From Bacillota bacterium (GTDB lineage: Bacteria > Bacillota > Clostridia > Lachnospirales > Lachnospiraceae), in contig JAEZWQ010000034.1 in the NCBI GenBank assembly GCA_023420085.1, positions 1 to 64,000 of the forward strand: a stretch of DNA of 64,000 bases, in the 5' to 3' direction. Position numbers and translations under genes: made by a program. The notes beneath the pieces were generated by a model. The model was not told the origin of the DNA, made no database searches, and was given only the letters and a program-made list of their open reading frames with translations. How positions within the stretch are numbered: the first letter of the stretch is position 1; every line of letters starts with the position of its first letter. Below, piece by piece: positions 46,591-56,700 of this stretch.

Positions 46591-47052
46591 ATGTATGAAA
46601 TAGAAAGAAAATTTTTAGTTAGTTATATCCCCGAAGAAATTTATAATTATAATCATTCAATAATAATTCAATCATATTTATCTAAAAATCCAGTTATAAG
46701 AATAAGAAAAATAGACGATGATTATTTTTTAACATATAAAAGTAAAGGCTTGTTAAAAAGAAAAGAATTAAATTATCCTATTACAAAAGAGGATTTTTAC
46801 CAATTACTGGCTGAAAGAAAATATATATCTAAAAAAAGGTATTTTTATCCTTATTCAAAATATTTAATTGAATTAGATGTTTTTTTAGATGAACTAGATG
46901 GTTTAATTATAGCTGAAGTGGAATTTGATTCTGAAGAAGATGCAAAAGAATTTGTTCCGCCTGATTGGTTTTATAAAGAGGTTACAAATAATCCTTCATA
47001 TCAAAATTCAAATTTAATAACGAGGAGACCAAATGAAAAAAAAGACTCTTAA
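46591..47052 (+). CDS. CYTH-domain protein (triphosphate tunnel metalloenzyme)
   Basis: CYTH family, 153 residues. The signature ExExK is at the N-terminus (YEIERKFLV), followed by RIRKIDDDYFLTYKSKG and LDVFLDELDGLIIAEVEF, whose alternating charged residues line the tunnel. Members hydrolyse tripolyphosphate or thiamine triphosphate, or have unknown substrates. No Shine-Dalgarno is present; the start is fixed by the conserved N-terminus. It overlaps mutS2 by 20 bases. Confidence 0.9.
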   Translation: MYEIERKFLVSYIPEEIYNYNHSIIIQSYLSKNPVIRIRKIDDDYFLTYKSKGLLKRKELNYPITKEDFYQLLAERKYISKKRYFYPYSKYLIELDVFLDELDGLIIAEVEFDSEEDAKEFVPPDWFYKEVTNNPSYQNSNLITRRPNEKKDS

Positions 47053-49381
47053 TATATTAGAATATGATAAAATACTAAATAAACTTAAAGATTTAGCTAC
47101 TACTGATGAAGGTAAAAAAATATGTCTTAACTTAATGCCTAGTACTGATCCAGTTACAATAGAAAAAAACTTAATGTTAACAAGTGAGGCAGAATCAATT
47201 ATATATAAACATGGAACTCCTCACTTTACAAAGACAGTTGGTATAATTGAAAGCCTAAAAAAAAGTTCCATTAATTCAATGCTTACAACTAAGGAGATTG
47301 TTAATATAAGATATTTATTAAGTAATGTTAACACTTTATCAAGTTATCTAAAAGAAGATGACAACTACCCTAATATAAAAAGTATCATATCTATGCTTAT
47401 ACCTTTACCAAAACTTATATCCGCATTCAAATATATACATGAAGACGGTATTGAAAATGAAGCTAGTAATAAGTTAAGTGACATTAGAAATAAAATAACC
47501 ATTTCACAAGAATCACTAAGAAAAATACTGAATGATATATTGTCTAAAAATGGAGATTACTTACAAGAATCTGTTATAACCATGAGAAATGGGAGATATT
47601 GTATCCCAGTTAAAAGTGAATATAAAAATGCAATAAAAGGTATTATCCATGATTCATCAGCAACTGGACAAACATTTTTTATTGAACCTTTATCTGTTAT
47701 TGATAAAAACAATCAGATAGATTTACTTTATAGCGAAGAAGAACATGAAATTGAGAGAATCTTACTTGAACTTACAGAATTAGTTAATGAACATTCTCAG
47801 TTTATTGATATTAATTATAAAATTATAAGTGAACTTGATTTTATATTTGCTAAGGGTGAACTAAGTATATATCTTAATTGTACAAAACCTAAAATAAATA
47901 CAAATAATAGAATTTATCTTAACCAAGCTAGACACCCTCTTATTGATAAAAAAATAGTTGTACCAATTTCACTTCACTTAGATAAAAATATAAATCAAAT
48001 GATAATTACAGGTCCAAATACTGGTGGTAAAACAGTCACATTAAAAACAATAGGATTACTAACAATAATGGCACAATCAGGCCTTAATATCCCAACAAAT
48101 GAAAATTCAGAAATTACAATATATGAAAATATATTTGCTGATATTGGTGATGAGCAGAGTATAGAACAAAGTCTTTCAACTTTTTCATCTCATATGACAA
48201 ATATTGTTAGTATCCTTAATGAATTTAGCGCAGATTCACTTATACTATTTGACGAATTAGGAGCTGGAACAGATCCTATTGAAGGTGCTGGTCTTGCTTT
48301 AGCAATACTTGATTATTTAAATGAAAATAATGTAATGACTGTAGCAACTACTCACTACAGTGAAATAAAATATTATGCAACTACAACTCCAGGTGTTATT
48401 AACGCTTCTTGTGAATTTGATATTAATACATTAAGACCTACATATAAGTTAATTGTTGGGGTTGCCGGTAAATCTAATGCTTTCGAAATCGCAAAAAAAA
48501 TCGGTATATCTGAATATATTATTGATAAAGCTAAAAATAATATTAAAGATAGCGATATAAAAATTGAGGAATCTCTCGTTGATCTTGATAATCAAAGACT
48601 TGGGGCTGTCAAATTATTAGAAGAAGCACAAATTAAATATAAAGAAGCTGAAGAACTTTTAGAGCTTGCAAATGAAGAGAAAAACAAAATTCAAGAAAGA
48701 AAAGAAAAAATAATAAATAGGGCTAATCAAGAAGCTAGTAGAATATTAGAAAATGCTAAAAATATTGCTGATGAAGCAATAAAAGAATTTAATAAAATAG
48801 GCAAAAATACTAATATTCAAGAACTAGAGAAAAACAGATCAAAATTAACAAAAGGAATTAAGAAAACACAAAGTAATAAAAGCATATCAAAACAAAATGA
48901 TAATGAAAAAATAGATATTTCTAAAATAAAAATAGGAAGTAAAGTTCACGTAAATAGTTTTAATCAGGATGCTGTTGTTAAATCTTTGCCTGATCCAAAG
49001 GGTTATATCTTTGTTAATATGGGTATGATGAATGTTAAAGTAAAAATTGATGATATATCAAAAAATAAATTTGATGATAATGATAGTAATACAAAAGTCA
49101 TTTCAAAATTTACAAAAAAAACATCATCAGCAATGACCATAAAGCCTGAGATTAAGCTTTTAGGATATACTGGTGTAGATGCAATATCTGAACTTGATAA
49201 ATACATTGATGACTGTGTTATTGCTGGGCTTAATTCAATCAGAATTGTTCATGGCAAAGGAAGTGGTAAACTTCGTGCCCAAATTCATGAATACTTGAGA
49301 AAACATCCTAGTATATCATCTTTTGATTTAGCTGAATATGGTCAAGGTGATGCTGGTGTGACAATTGCAAATTTAAAATAA
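47033..49381 (+). CDS. mutS2: endonuclease MutS2
   Basis: MutS2, 782 residues. It lacks the mismatch-reading domain of MutS and is linked to ribosome rescue and recombination control. The MutS core has ATPase motifs GPNTGGKTVTLKTIG, LILFDELGAGTDPIEGAGLA and TTHYSEIK. A long charged coiled coil (about 520-620), a KOW-like region and the C-terminal Smr nuclease domain with IRIVHGKGSGKLR follow. ACGAGGAGACC in the end of the CYTH gene is the ribosome binding site. Confidence 0.97.
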   Translation: MKKKTLNILEYDKILNKLKDLATTDEGKKICLNLMPSTDPVTIEKNLMLTSEAESIIYKHGTPHFTKTVGIIESLKKSSINSMLTTKEIVNIRYLLSNVNTLSSYLKEDDNYPNIKSIISMLIPLPKLISAFKYIHEDGIENEASNKLSDIRNKITISQESLRKILNDILSKNGDYLQESVITMRNGRYCIPVKSEYKNAIKGIIHDSSATGQTFFIEPLSVIDKNNQIDLLYSEEEHEIERILLELTELVNEHSQFIDINYKIISELDFIFAKGELSIYLNCTKPKINTNNRIYLNQARHPLIDKKIVVPISLHLDKNINQMIITGPNTGGKTVTLKTIGLLTIMAQSGLNIPTNENSEITIYENIFADIGDEQSIEQSLSTFSSHMTNIVSILNEFSADSLILFDELGAGTDPIEGAGLALAILDYLNENNVMTVATTHYSEIKYYATTTPGVINASCEFDINTLRPTYKLIVGVAGKSNAFEIAKKIGISEYIIDKAKNNIKDSDIKIEESLVDLDNQRLGAVKLLEEAQIKYKEAEELLELANEEKNKIQERKEKIINRANQEASRILENAKNIADEAIKEFNKIGKNTNIQELEKNRSKLTKGIKKTQSNKSISKQNDNEKIDISKIKIGSKVHVNSFNQDAVVKSLPDPKGYIFVNMGMMNVKVKIDDISKNKFDDNDSNTKVISKFTKKTSSAMTIKPEIKLLGYTGVDAISELDKYIDDCVIAGLNSIRIVHGKGSGKLRAQIHEYLRKHPSISSFDLAEYGQGDAGVTIANLK

Positions 49382-49385
49382 ATTT

Positions 49386-49421
49386 AACCTAGGATAGCAT
49401 TCTTGTTATCCTAGGTTTTTT
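49386..49421 (+). terminator. mutS2 terminator
   Basis: An 11-bp stem (49386-49396 with 49407-49417, containing CCTAGGATA) followed by six Ts, just past the mutS2 stop. Confidence 0.92.
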
Positions 49422-49489
49422 ACATTATAATCTATAGTCACTAATAAAAATTATTGGTTATATTTTAATATCTATCATTAGTTTAATCT

Positions 49490-50479
49490 TTATAGGAAGT
49501 CTCCATTCATTATAGAATTTTTAACTACAACATAATCAACTCTTCTTAATGCTCTTAAGTCTTTACCTCCAGCATAAGAAATTGAAGATTGTAAATCTTG
49601 TTCCATCTCAATCAATGTATCAAATATACTTCCCTTATGTGGAATTAATATTTTCTTACCTTCAACATTTTTTCTTTCTCCTTTTTGGAATTGAGATGCT
49701 GATCCAAAATATTCTTTGAATATTTTCCCATCAACTTCAACTGTTTCCCCAGGAGATTCATCATGCCCAGCAAATAACGAACCTATCATTACCATTCTTG
49801 CACCAAATCTTAGAGATTTAGCTACATCTCCATGATTTCTTATACCACCATCAGCTATTATAGGTTTATTAGCTGCCTTTCTACACCAGCTAAGTGCAGA
49901 TAATTGCCAACCACCAGTTCCAAAGCCTGTTTTTAGCTTAGTTATACAAACTTTTCCAGGACCTATTCCAACCTTAGTTGCATCAGCACCTGCATTTTCA
50001 AGTTCTCTTACGGCTTCTGGAGTCCCAACATTACCCGCTATAACAAAAACATCAGGTAAATTTTTCTTTATATGACCAATCATTTTGATTACTTGTTCTG
50101 AGTGTCCATGTGCTATATCTATAGTAACATAGTCTGGCTTTAGTCCTTGATTAGCTAATTCTTTAACAAATTCAAATTCTTCATCCTTAACGCCAATACT
50201 TATTGAAGTAAAAAGATTTAGTTTATTCATTCTTTTAATAAAATCTATTCTTCTTTCGGGTTTAAATCTATGCATAATATAAAAATAGTTACTTGCAGCA
50301 AGTTTTTCAGCTAACCCTTCATCAATAATTGTTTGCATATTTGCTGGAACAACAGGCAATTTGAATTTCATTTTACCAAGACTTACCTCAGTAGAGCATT
50401 CACTTCTACTTCCAACTATACATTTATTAGGTATTAACTGTATATCTTCATAATCAAAAATAGTCATATTATTTATCAT
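49490..50479 (-). CDS. guaC: GMP reductase
   Basis: IMPDH/GMPR family, 329 residues, with the GMP reductase pattern. It has no CBS insertion; the active loop is [22 protein letters not shown] with catalytic Cys about 185, then [30 protein letters not shown]. It converts GMP to IMP with NADPH. TAGGAGG is placed for the ATG at 50479. Its promoter is back-to-back with that of the next gene. No purine riboswitch is visible in the short leader. Confidence 0.95.
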   Translation of the reverse strand: MINNMTIFDYEDIQLIPNKCIVGSRSECSTEVSLGKMKFKLPVVPANMQTIIDEGLAEKLAASNYFYIMHRFKPERRIDFIKRMNKLNLFTSISIGVKDEEFEFVKELANQGLKPDYVTIDIAHGHSEQVIKMIGHIKKNLPDVFVIAGNVGTPEAVRELENAGADATKVGIGPGKVCITKLKTGFGTGGWQLSALSWCRKAANKPIIADGGIRNHGDVAKSLRFGARMVMIGSLFAGHDESPGETVEVDGKIFKEYFGSASQFQKGERKNVEGKKILIPHKGSIFDTLIEMEQDLQSSISYAGGKDLRALRRVDYVVVKNSIMNGDFL

Positions 50480-50510
50480 AAAAAAACCTCCTAATTGGTG
50501 TTACTTTCTA

Positions 50511-50539
50511 ATTATATAATATGTATGAATTTTTGTCCA
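50511..50539 (-). promoter_or_regulatory. guaC promoter
   Basis: TGGACA (50539-50534), 17-base spacer and TATAAT (50516-50511) on the minus strand. Confidence 0.75.
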
Positions 50540-50544
50540 TAAAG

Positions 50545-50573
50545 TTGAATTTAACTATACCCAATGTTATAAT
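50545..50573 (+). promoter_or_regulatory. Bax-inhibitor-1 family gene promoter
   Basis: TTGAAT (50545-50550), 17-base spacer and TATAAT (50568-50573). Its -35 is five bases from the -35 of the divergent guaC promoter. Confidence 0.75.
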
Positions 50574-50593
50574 TGTTCTAAAAAGGAGGTTTT

Positions 50594-51352
50594 ATGAACT
50601 TTAATAATAATCAAAATAATATACATTATGGTAATCATAATTATAATTCTGATAAATATATTTATCAGTCAGGTACTGGCGAATTAACATTTAAAAATTA
50701 TATAACTAAAATGTTTGCAATAGTAGCACTGGGTATATTCACTTCTGCATTAATTGCTTTTTTAATTAATATTAATTTTATTAATATTATAAATACATTT
50801 GGTAATTCTTTCTTATATGTTATGTATGGTTGCGGTATTTTTCAGATAGTTGTTGTATTATATTTATCATATAAGTTATCAAAAGGGGTTAAATTTGGTT
50901 TTGCTCTTGGAATGTTTGTATTTTATAGTGCACTAACTGGTATTACTTTATCAGCCATAACATTCGTATATAAACCTAGCGAAATTTTACATGCATTTCT
51001 TGTGACAGGGTTATTTTTTACTGCATTGTGTATTATTGGACATATAACGAACTATAAATTACTAAAATTTGGAAATATGATTGCATTTGCATTGCTTTTC
51101 TTCTTGATAGTTCAAATCATAAGTTTATTTTTCTTTCCAAGCATTGCTAGATCAATGCTAATGGACTTTATAGCTATTGCAATTTTTGCTTTCTATAGTG
51201 TCTATGACTTCCAGAGAGTTAAGTATATGTTTGAAAATTCTAGAAGTAAGAGGGATTTAAATACAGCAATGATTTCAGGAGCATTAAGCTTATATCTTGA
51301 CTTTATAAACTTATTTATTAGAATATTATCTCTATTATCAAGAGAAAAATAA
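50594..51352 (+). CDS. Bax inhibitor-1/YccA family membrane protein
   Basis: 252 residues. A hydrophilic Asn/Tyr-rich N-terminus (about 1-35) is followed by seven hydrophobic segments between residues 38 and 245. YSALTGITLSAITFVY and LMDFIAIAIFAFYSVYDFQRVKYMF, with its Asp pair, are typical of the BI-1/TMBIM fold, which in bacteria can act as a pH-sensitive calcium leak. AAAGGAGG precedes the start. It is monocistronic. Confidence 0.9.
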   Translation: MNFNNNQNNIHYGNHNYNSDKYIYQSGTGELTFKNYITKMFAIVALGIFTSALIAFLININFINIINTFGNSFLYVMYGCGIFQIVVVLYLSYKLSKGVKFGFALGMFVFYSALTGITLSAITFVYKPSEILHAFLVTGLFFTALCIIGHITNYKLLKFGNMIAFALLFFLIVQIISLFFFPSIARSMLMDFIAIAIFAFYSVYDFQRVKYMFENSRSKRDLNTAMISGALSLYLDFINLFIRILSLLSREK

Positions 51353-51375
51353 AGCTAGGACTAACCTAGCTTTTC
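51349..51375. terminator. bidirectional terminator between convergent genes
   Basis: A 9-bp stem (51351-51359 with 51365-51373, AAAGCTAGG/CCTAGCTTT) is flanked by A and T runs usable in both directions. The stop codons of both converging genes (51350-51352 plus, 51366-51368 minus) overlap the stem. Confidence 0.85.
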
Positions 51376-52688
51376 TTTATATTAATTGATCCTACATCAG
51401 TAAAGTCAATCTTATTAATTATTTTCTTTATATCTTTAACTAAATATAAGGAACCACACCAAACAACAAGATCATCCTTATCAGCAATTTTAATGCTTCT
51501 ATTGATTGCACTTTTCAAATCACTAAATTTGTAAACATTCATAAAATATTTTTTTGTTTCTTTTTCTAATATGTCGATATCTAAGGTCCTTGGATTATTA
51601 ATACTTGTTATAAAACAAGTTTCTGAAATCTCCGATAAACGTTTTATTGAATATAAATAATTTTTATCTTTTAGCATTGAAAAGCCAATTATTATTCTTT
51701 TATGGTATAGCTTCTTAATACTTTCTATTAACATATCTATCGCATCTTCATTATGCGCCCCATCTATGATAAGTGTTGGAAATAAATTAATTATTTCAAA
51801 TCTACCACCATGACTAGTATTTAATAATCCTTTAATTATATCTTCTCTGGTTAAATTTAAATATTTATTGTAATATTCTACTACAGTTATTGCTAAACTT
51901 GCATTTAATATCTGATGTACTCCGACTAAAGAAGTTTTCACAATATAATTCTTATATTTAAAACTATTAAATTCTAGGTTAATAGAGATTTCGTGAATAT
52001 CTTCTTGTGAAAAAGTTATAACTTCACAATTTTTATTTTTTGCAGTTTCTCTGATTACTTCTTCTGCTTCGACGAATTTTTGAGGATATAAGAATACAGG
52101 TATATTATTTTTAATAATTCCTGCCTTATTTTTAGCAATATTTCTAATATTATTCCCAAGAATATTCATATGATCCATAGAAATACTTGTTATAACTGTA
52201 GCAAGTGGTTTTTTTATAATATTTGTTGCATCAAAAGTACCACCAAGACCAACTTCAATTATTGCAAAATCTACTTTCTTATCAAAAAAATACTTAAACA
52301 TTATAGCCGTTAAAATTTCAAAGCTCGTAAGATATTTATTTTTCTTATCTAATTCTAATATTTTGGGCATAAAGTCATCAATTATATTGCAAAAATCTTC
52401 ACCAGATATATAATTACCATTATATTGAATTGACTCATAAATATTATCAATATATGGAGAAATAAAAAGTCCAACATTATACTTTGTTGATAAAATTTCA
52501 GTTATATACTTGCAAGTCGACCCCTTACCATTTGTTCCAGCAATATGTATTGTCCTAATCTTATCTTGTGGATTATCATACATTTCTAATATAGATTGTA
52601 TATTTTCAATTGTATATTCGTTATTCAAATATTCACGGCTATTTAACCATTCAATATATTGTTCTATAGAGTTAAAACTTTTATACAT
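51366..52688 (-). CDS. folC: folylpolyglutamate / dihydrofolate synthase
   Basis: FolC, 440 residues, adds glutamate to folates and possibly makes dihydrofolate from dihydropteroate. The Mur-ligase ATP site is IAGTNGKGSTCKYITEIL, followed by VEVGLGG-like EVGLGGTFDATNI, SMDHMNILG and LIIDGAHNEDAIDML. No Shine-Dalgarno stronger than GGGGAGAT is needed. It is monocistronic with a shared terminator. Confidence 0.95.
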   Translation of the reverse strand: MYKSFNSIEQYIEWLNSREYLNNEYTIENIQSILEMYDNPQDKIRTIHIAGTNGKGSTCKYITEILSTKYNVGLFISPYIDNIYESIQYNGNYISGEDFCNIIDDFMPKILELDKKNKYLTSFEILTAIMFKYFFDKKVDFAIIEVGLGGTFDATNIIKKPLATVITSISMDHMNILGNNIRNIAKNKAGIIKNNIPVFLYPQKFVEAEEVIRETAKNKNCEVITFSQEDIHEISINLEFNSFKYKNYIVKTSLVGVHQILNASLAITVVEYYNKYLNLTREDIIKGLLNTSHGGRFEIINLFPTLIIDGAHNEDAIDMLIESIKKLYHKRIIIGFSMLKDKNYLYSIKRLSEISETCFITSINNPRTLDIDILEKETKKYFMNVYKFSDLKSAINRSIKIADKDDLVVWCGSLYLVKDIKKIINKIDFTDVGSINIKKS

Positions 52689-52765
52689 ATCTCCCCTTTC
52701 ATATTAATTAATTATGAATATATATTTATAATATCATAATTAATCAAATTCTAATTAAAAAATGC

Positions 52766-52793
52766 TTGCAAAATTGAAAATGATTGGTATAAT
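52766..52793 (+). promoter_or_regulatory. tRNA-Asp promoter
   Basis: TTGCAA (52766-52771), 16-base spacer and TATAAT (52788-52793) preceded by TGG (extended -10). It starts a transcript about 4-5 bases before the tRNA. Confidence 0.8.
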
Positions 52794-52803
52794 ACAAATG
52801 TAA

Positions 52804-52877
52804 GGCCCAGTGGCTCAGTTGGTTAGAGCGCCGCCCTGTCACGGCGGAGGTCGAGAGTTCGAGTCTCTTCTGGGTCG
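52804..52877 (+). tRNA. tRNA-Asp (anticodon GTC)
   Basis: A full cloverleaf can be drawn. Acceptor arms are GGCCCAG and CTGGGTC with discriminator G. The anticodon stem CCGCC/GGCGG frames CTGTCAC with anticodon GTC, and the T loop is TTCGAGT. CCA is not encoded. A terminator hairpin follows directly. Confidence 0.97.
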
Positions 52878-52878
52878 T

Positions 52879-52902
52879 AGCTCCTTACAAGGAGCTTTTT
52901 TT
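52879..52902 (+). terminator. terminator after tRNA-Asp
   Basis: An 8-bp stem AGCTCCTT/AAGGAGCT (52879-52886, 52889-52896) with a two-base loop, followed by eight Ts. It may be leaky and let transcription reach the next gene, whose start is 28 bases on. Confidence 0.88.
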
Positions 52903-52929
52903 ATGTTATTTTAATATATTGGAGGAGTT

Positions 52930-53406
52930 ATGAATTTTTGGATAATTTTTGGTATAATCCTACTGATAATGATTGCTGTCTTAATAGGATTATATTTCTT
53001 CGGTAAAAAAATTGAAAAAAGAAATGCAGCGAATCAGGAGGCAATTGAAGCATCTTCACAAGTTATATCAATGCTTGTAATTGATAAGAAAAAAATGAAA
53101 CTAAAAGATGCAAATCTTCCTAAGATTGTACTAGATCAAACTCCTAAGTATTTAAGAAGATCAAAGGTACCAATAGTTAAAGCTAAAGTTGGACCAAGAG
53201 TTATGACCATGATGTGCGATCCTAAAGTTTTTGATGTAATCCCATTAAAACAAGAAGTAAAGGCAACTGTTAGTGGTATATATATAACTAATGTCAAAGG
53301 AAAATTATTGCCTAAACCAACAAAATTAACTTGGAGACAAAAATTGGCGAATAAATATTCTAGTACATCTAATACAAATAACTCAAAAAAGAAACGTAAG
53401 AAATAA
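52930..53406 (+). CDS. conserved small membrane protein of unknown function
   Basis: 158 residues. One N-terminal transmembrane helix (about 4-24) is followed by a conserved-looking soluble region (ISMLVIDKKKMKLKDANLP, TPKYLRRSKVPIVKAKVG, PLKQEVKATVSGIYITNVKG) and a very basic C-terminal tail (NSKKKRKK). From memory similar proteins occur in Lachnospiraceae, function unknown. GGAGGAG precedes the ATG. It is transcribed in line with tRNA-Asp. Confidence 0.8.
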   Translation: MNFWIIFGIILLIMIAVLIGLYFFGKKIEKRNAANQEAIEASSQVISMLVIDKKKMKLKDANLPKIVLDQTPKYLRRSKVPIVKAKVGPRVMTMMCDPKVFDVIPLKQEVKATVSGIYITNVKGKLLPKPTKLTWRQKLANKYSSTSNTNNSKKKRKK

Positions 53407-53410
53407 TTAT

Positions 53411-53447
53411 AATCCCAATAACCTATAACTTGGTTGTTGGGATTTTT
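53411..53447 (+). terminator. terminator after the small membrane protein
   Basis: A 13-bp stem with one wobble (53411-53423 with 53432-53444) is followed by five Ts. Confidence 0.85.
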
Positions 53448-53710
53448 CTTATCTTAATATCAACTTCCTATTTTTTATAATTGTATAGCAAATAAGTACA
53501 TAATAAAATTAAATTAGTCCTCAAAAAAGCCTTATATAATAAAGGATTTTTTAAGTATATTTTTTATTGAATGTATAATTTTAGATACACAGCAATTATT
53601 GATATTTTTAATATTTACATACATATATAAAAGTGTTACGTTTAAAACAAATGTGTATGTATGAAATACAAACATAGGCATATTAATGTTATTTCAAAAG
53701 GAGGTACTTC
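53448..53710 (+). promoter_or_regulatory. nifJ upstream region with possible Rex operator
   Basis: This 263-base non-coding stretch holds an A6/T6-flanked weak hairpin (53523-53552), TATAAT-like boxes without strong -35 partners, and an inverted repeat CATACATA/TATGTATG (53618-53625, 53656-53663). Inside the latter, 53633-53650 matches the clostridial Rex consensus TTGTTAA-N4-TTAACAA at 10 of 14 fixed positions (TGTTA and AACAA ends). The nifJ Shine-Dalgarno AAAGGAGG is at the right end. Confidence 0.45.
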
Positions 53711-56700
53711 GTGGGTAGAAAAAAGAAAACCATGGATGGAAATAACGCAGCCGCATATGTATCATATGCGTTCACTGACGTTGCTGCTATCTTTCCTATT
53801 ACACCATCTTCAGTAATGGCTGAAGTTACTGATAAATGGTCATCAGAAGGAAAGACAAACATTTTTAATGATCAGGTTAGAGTAATTGAGATGCAATCTG
53901 AAGCTGGTGCTGCAGGTGCTGTACACGGTTCATTAGCTGCTGGAGCACTTACAACAACATATACAGCTTCTCAAGGTTTATTATTAATGATACCAAACCT
54001 TTATAAGATTGCTGGTGAATTGTTGCCTTGTGTTGTTCATGTATCTGCAAGAACACTTGCTACTCATGCTCTTTCAATTTTTGGTGATCACCAAGATGTT
54101 TATGCTTGTCGTCAAACAGGTTGTGCAATGATTTGTGCAGGAAATGTACAAGAAGTTATGGATTTAGGAGCTGTTTCTCACTTAGCTACTATTAAAGGAC
54201 GTATTCCTGTTATACATTTCTTTGATGGATTTAGAACTTCACATGAATTGCAAAAAATTGAAATCTGGGATGATGATACCCTACGTAAATTAGTTGATAT
54301 GGATGCAGTTAATGAGTTTAGACGTAGAGGTTTAAATCCAGAACATCCTGTTGTTAGAGGAACTGCACAAAACCCTGATATTTTCTTCCAAGCTAGAGAA
54401 GCTTGTAATACATACTATGATAACTTCCCAGCTATTGTTGAAGAATATATGGATAAAGTTAATGCAGAAATTGGAACTGACTATAAACTATTTAACTATT
54501 ACGGAGCAGAAGATGCTGAATCTGTAATTGTAGCGATGGGTTCTGTATGTGATACAGCAAAAGAAACCATTGACTTCCTATTGAAAAGAGGAGAAAAAGT
54601 TGGTCTTATTACTGTTAGACTTTATAGACCATGGGTTAAAGAACGTTTCTTAGAAGCTATTCCAAAAACAGTTAAAGTTATCAATGTAATGGATAGAACA
54701 AAAGAACCAGGCGCTTTAGGTGAACCTCTTTACCTTGATGTTGTTGGATCACTTAAAGATACTGAATTTGCAAATGTACAAGTTAACTCAGGTAGATACG
54801 GTCTAAGCTCAAAAGATACTAATCCAGCTTGTATAATTTCTGTATTCAAAAATAAGGATAAATCTCCATTCACCGTTGGTATTGTTGATGATGTTACTAA
54901 TCTTTCACTACCACTTGAAGAAAATCCAAATACAAGCCCTGACGATATAGTAAATTGTAAATTCTGGGGTCTTGGTGCTGATGGTACTGTTGGTGCTAAT
55001 AAGAACTCTATAAAAATTATTGGAGATCATACTGATCAATACGTACAAGCATATTTTGCTTATGATTCAAAGAAATCTGGTGGTATAACCATATCTCACT
55101 TACGTTTCGGTCATTCACCAATTAGATCTACATACTTTGTAAACAAAGCGAACTTTGTTGCTTGTCATAACCAATCATATATTAGAAAATATAACATGGT
55201 TCAAGATTTAGTTGATGGTGGAACATTCCTTCTTAATACTAACTTTACTGACGAAGAACTAGAAAAACATTTACCAGGTCAAGTTAAAAAATACATGGCT
55301 GATCATAATATCAAGTTCTACGCAATAAATGGTATTGAAATTGGTAAAGAAATTGGTCTAGGAGGAAGAATTAATACTGTCCTTCAATCAGCATTCTTTA
55401 AATTAACTAAATTAATACCTGTTGATGATGCTATAAAATACATGAAAGATGCTGCTACTGCAACATATGGACACAAGGGTGAAGCTATCGTTAAGATGAA
55501 CCACGACGCAATTGATGCTGGTGTTAATGCAATTCGTGAGGTAGCTGTTAAGCCAGAATGGACAAATTGTGAATATGAAAATCTAGAAATTTCATTTGAT
55601 AATGATGGATCTGATTTAATAGCTTATGTAAATAACATTCAGAACTATGTAAATAGTCAAACTGGAGATAGTTTACCAGTTTCAGCATTCACAAAATATG
55701 CTGATGGTCATATGCCACTTGGATCTTCTGCATTAGAAAAACGTGGTATTGGTATAGATGTACCTGAATGGCAAATGGATAACTGTATACAGTGTAATCT
55801 ATGTTCATTAGTTTGTCCTCATGCTGTTATAAGACCAATGGTATTTACTGAGGAAGAATTAAAAAATGCACCAGACGGAACTGAAACAATCGAACTTACT
55901 GGTTTAAAACATCTTAACTATAGAATAACTGTTTCTCAACTTGACTGTACAGGATGCGGAGCTTGTGCAAATATCTGTCCAGGTAAGAAAGGAAATAAGG
56001 CATTATTAATGATGCCTCTTGACACTCAAGTTCATAAACAACCAATCTTCGATTATGCAAACACTATAGAACCTAAAGAAGAAGTTCTTGAAAAATTTAA
56101 GGCTTCAACTATAAAAGGAAGCCAATTTAGAAGACCTTTAATGGAATTCTCTGGTGCTTGTCCAGGATGTGGTGAGACTCCATACGTTAAGTTATTAACA
56201 CAACTATTTGGAGATAGAATGGTTATTGCCAATGCTACTGGTTGTACCTCAATTTGGGGTGGATCATCTCCTGCTACACCTTATACAGTAAATGAAAAAG
56301 GACGTGGTCCTGCTTGGGCTAACTCACTATTCGAAGATAATGCTGAATATGGTTATGGTATGTTCTTAGCTCATGACACTATTAGAAGACGTCTAATTGA
56401 AAATGTTAAAGATATTGTTGCCAATACTGAAAATGAAGAAGTAAAAACAGCTTGTCAAGAATATCTAGATACATTAACTGATGGTAAAGAAAATGGTATT
56501 GCTTCTGATAAGTTGATCTCATTACTAGAGTCTTATCCAGAAAGTGATTTATGTGAAAATGGTAAAGCAATCTTACTAGACAAAGATTTCTTAGCACAAA
56601 AATCACATTGGATATTTGGTGGTGACGGTTGGGCATATGATATCGGATTTGGTGGATTAGACCATACTCTTGCTTGTGGTCATAATGTAAATATATGCGT

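Noticed and set aside
50480..50593. purine riboswitch before guaC
   Set aside because: The leader is only about 30 bases and lacks the three-way junction motifs.
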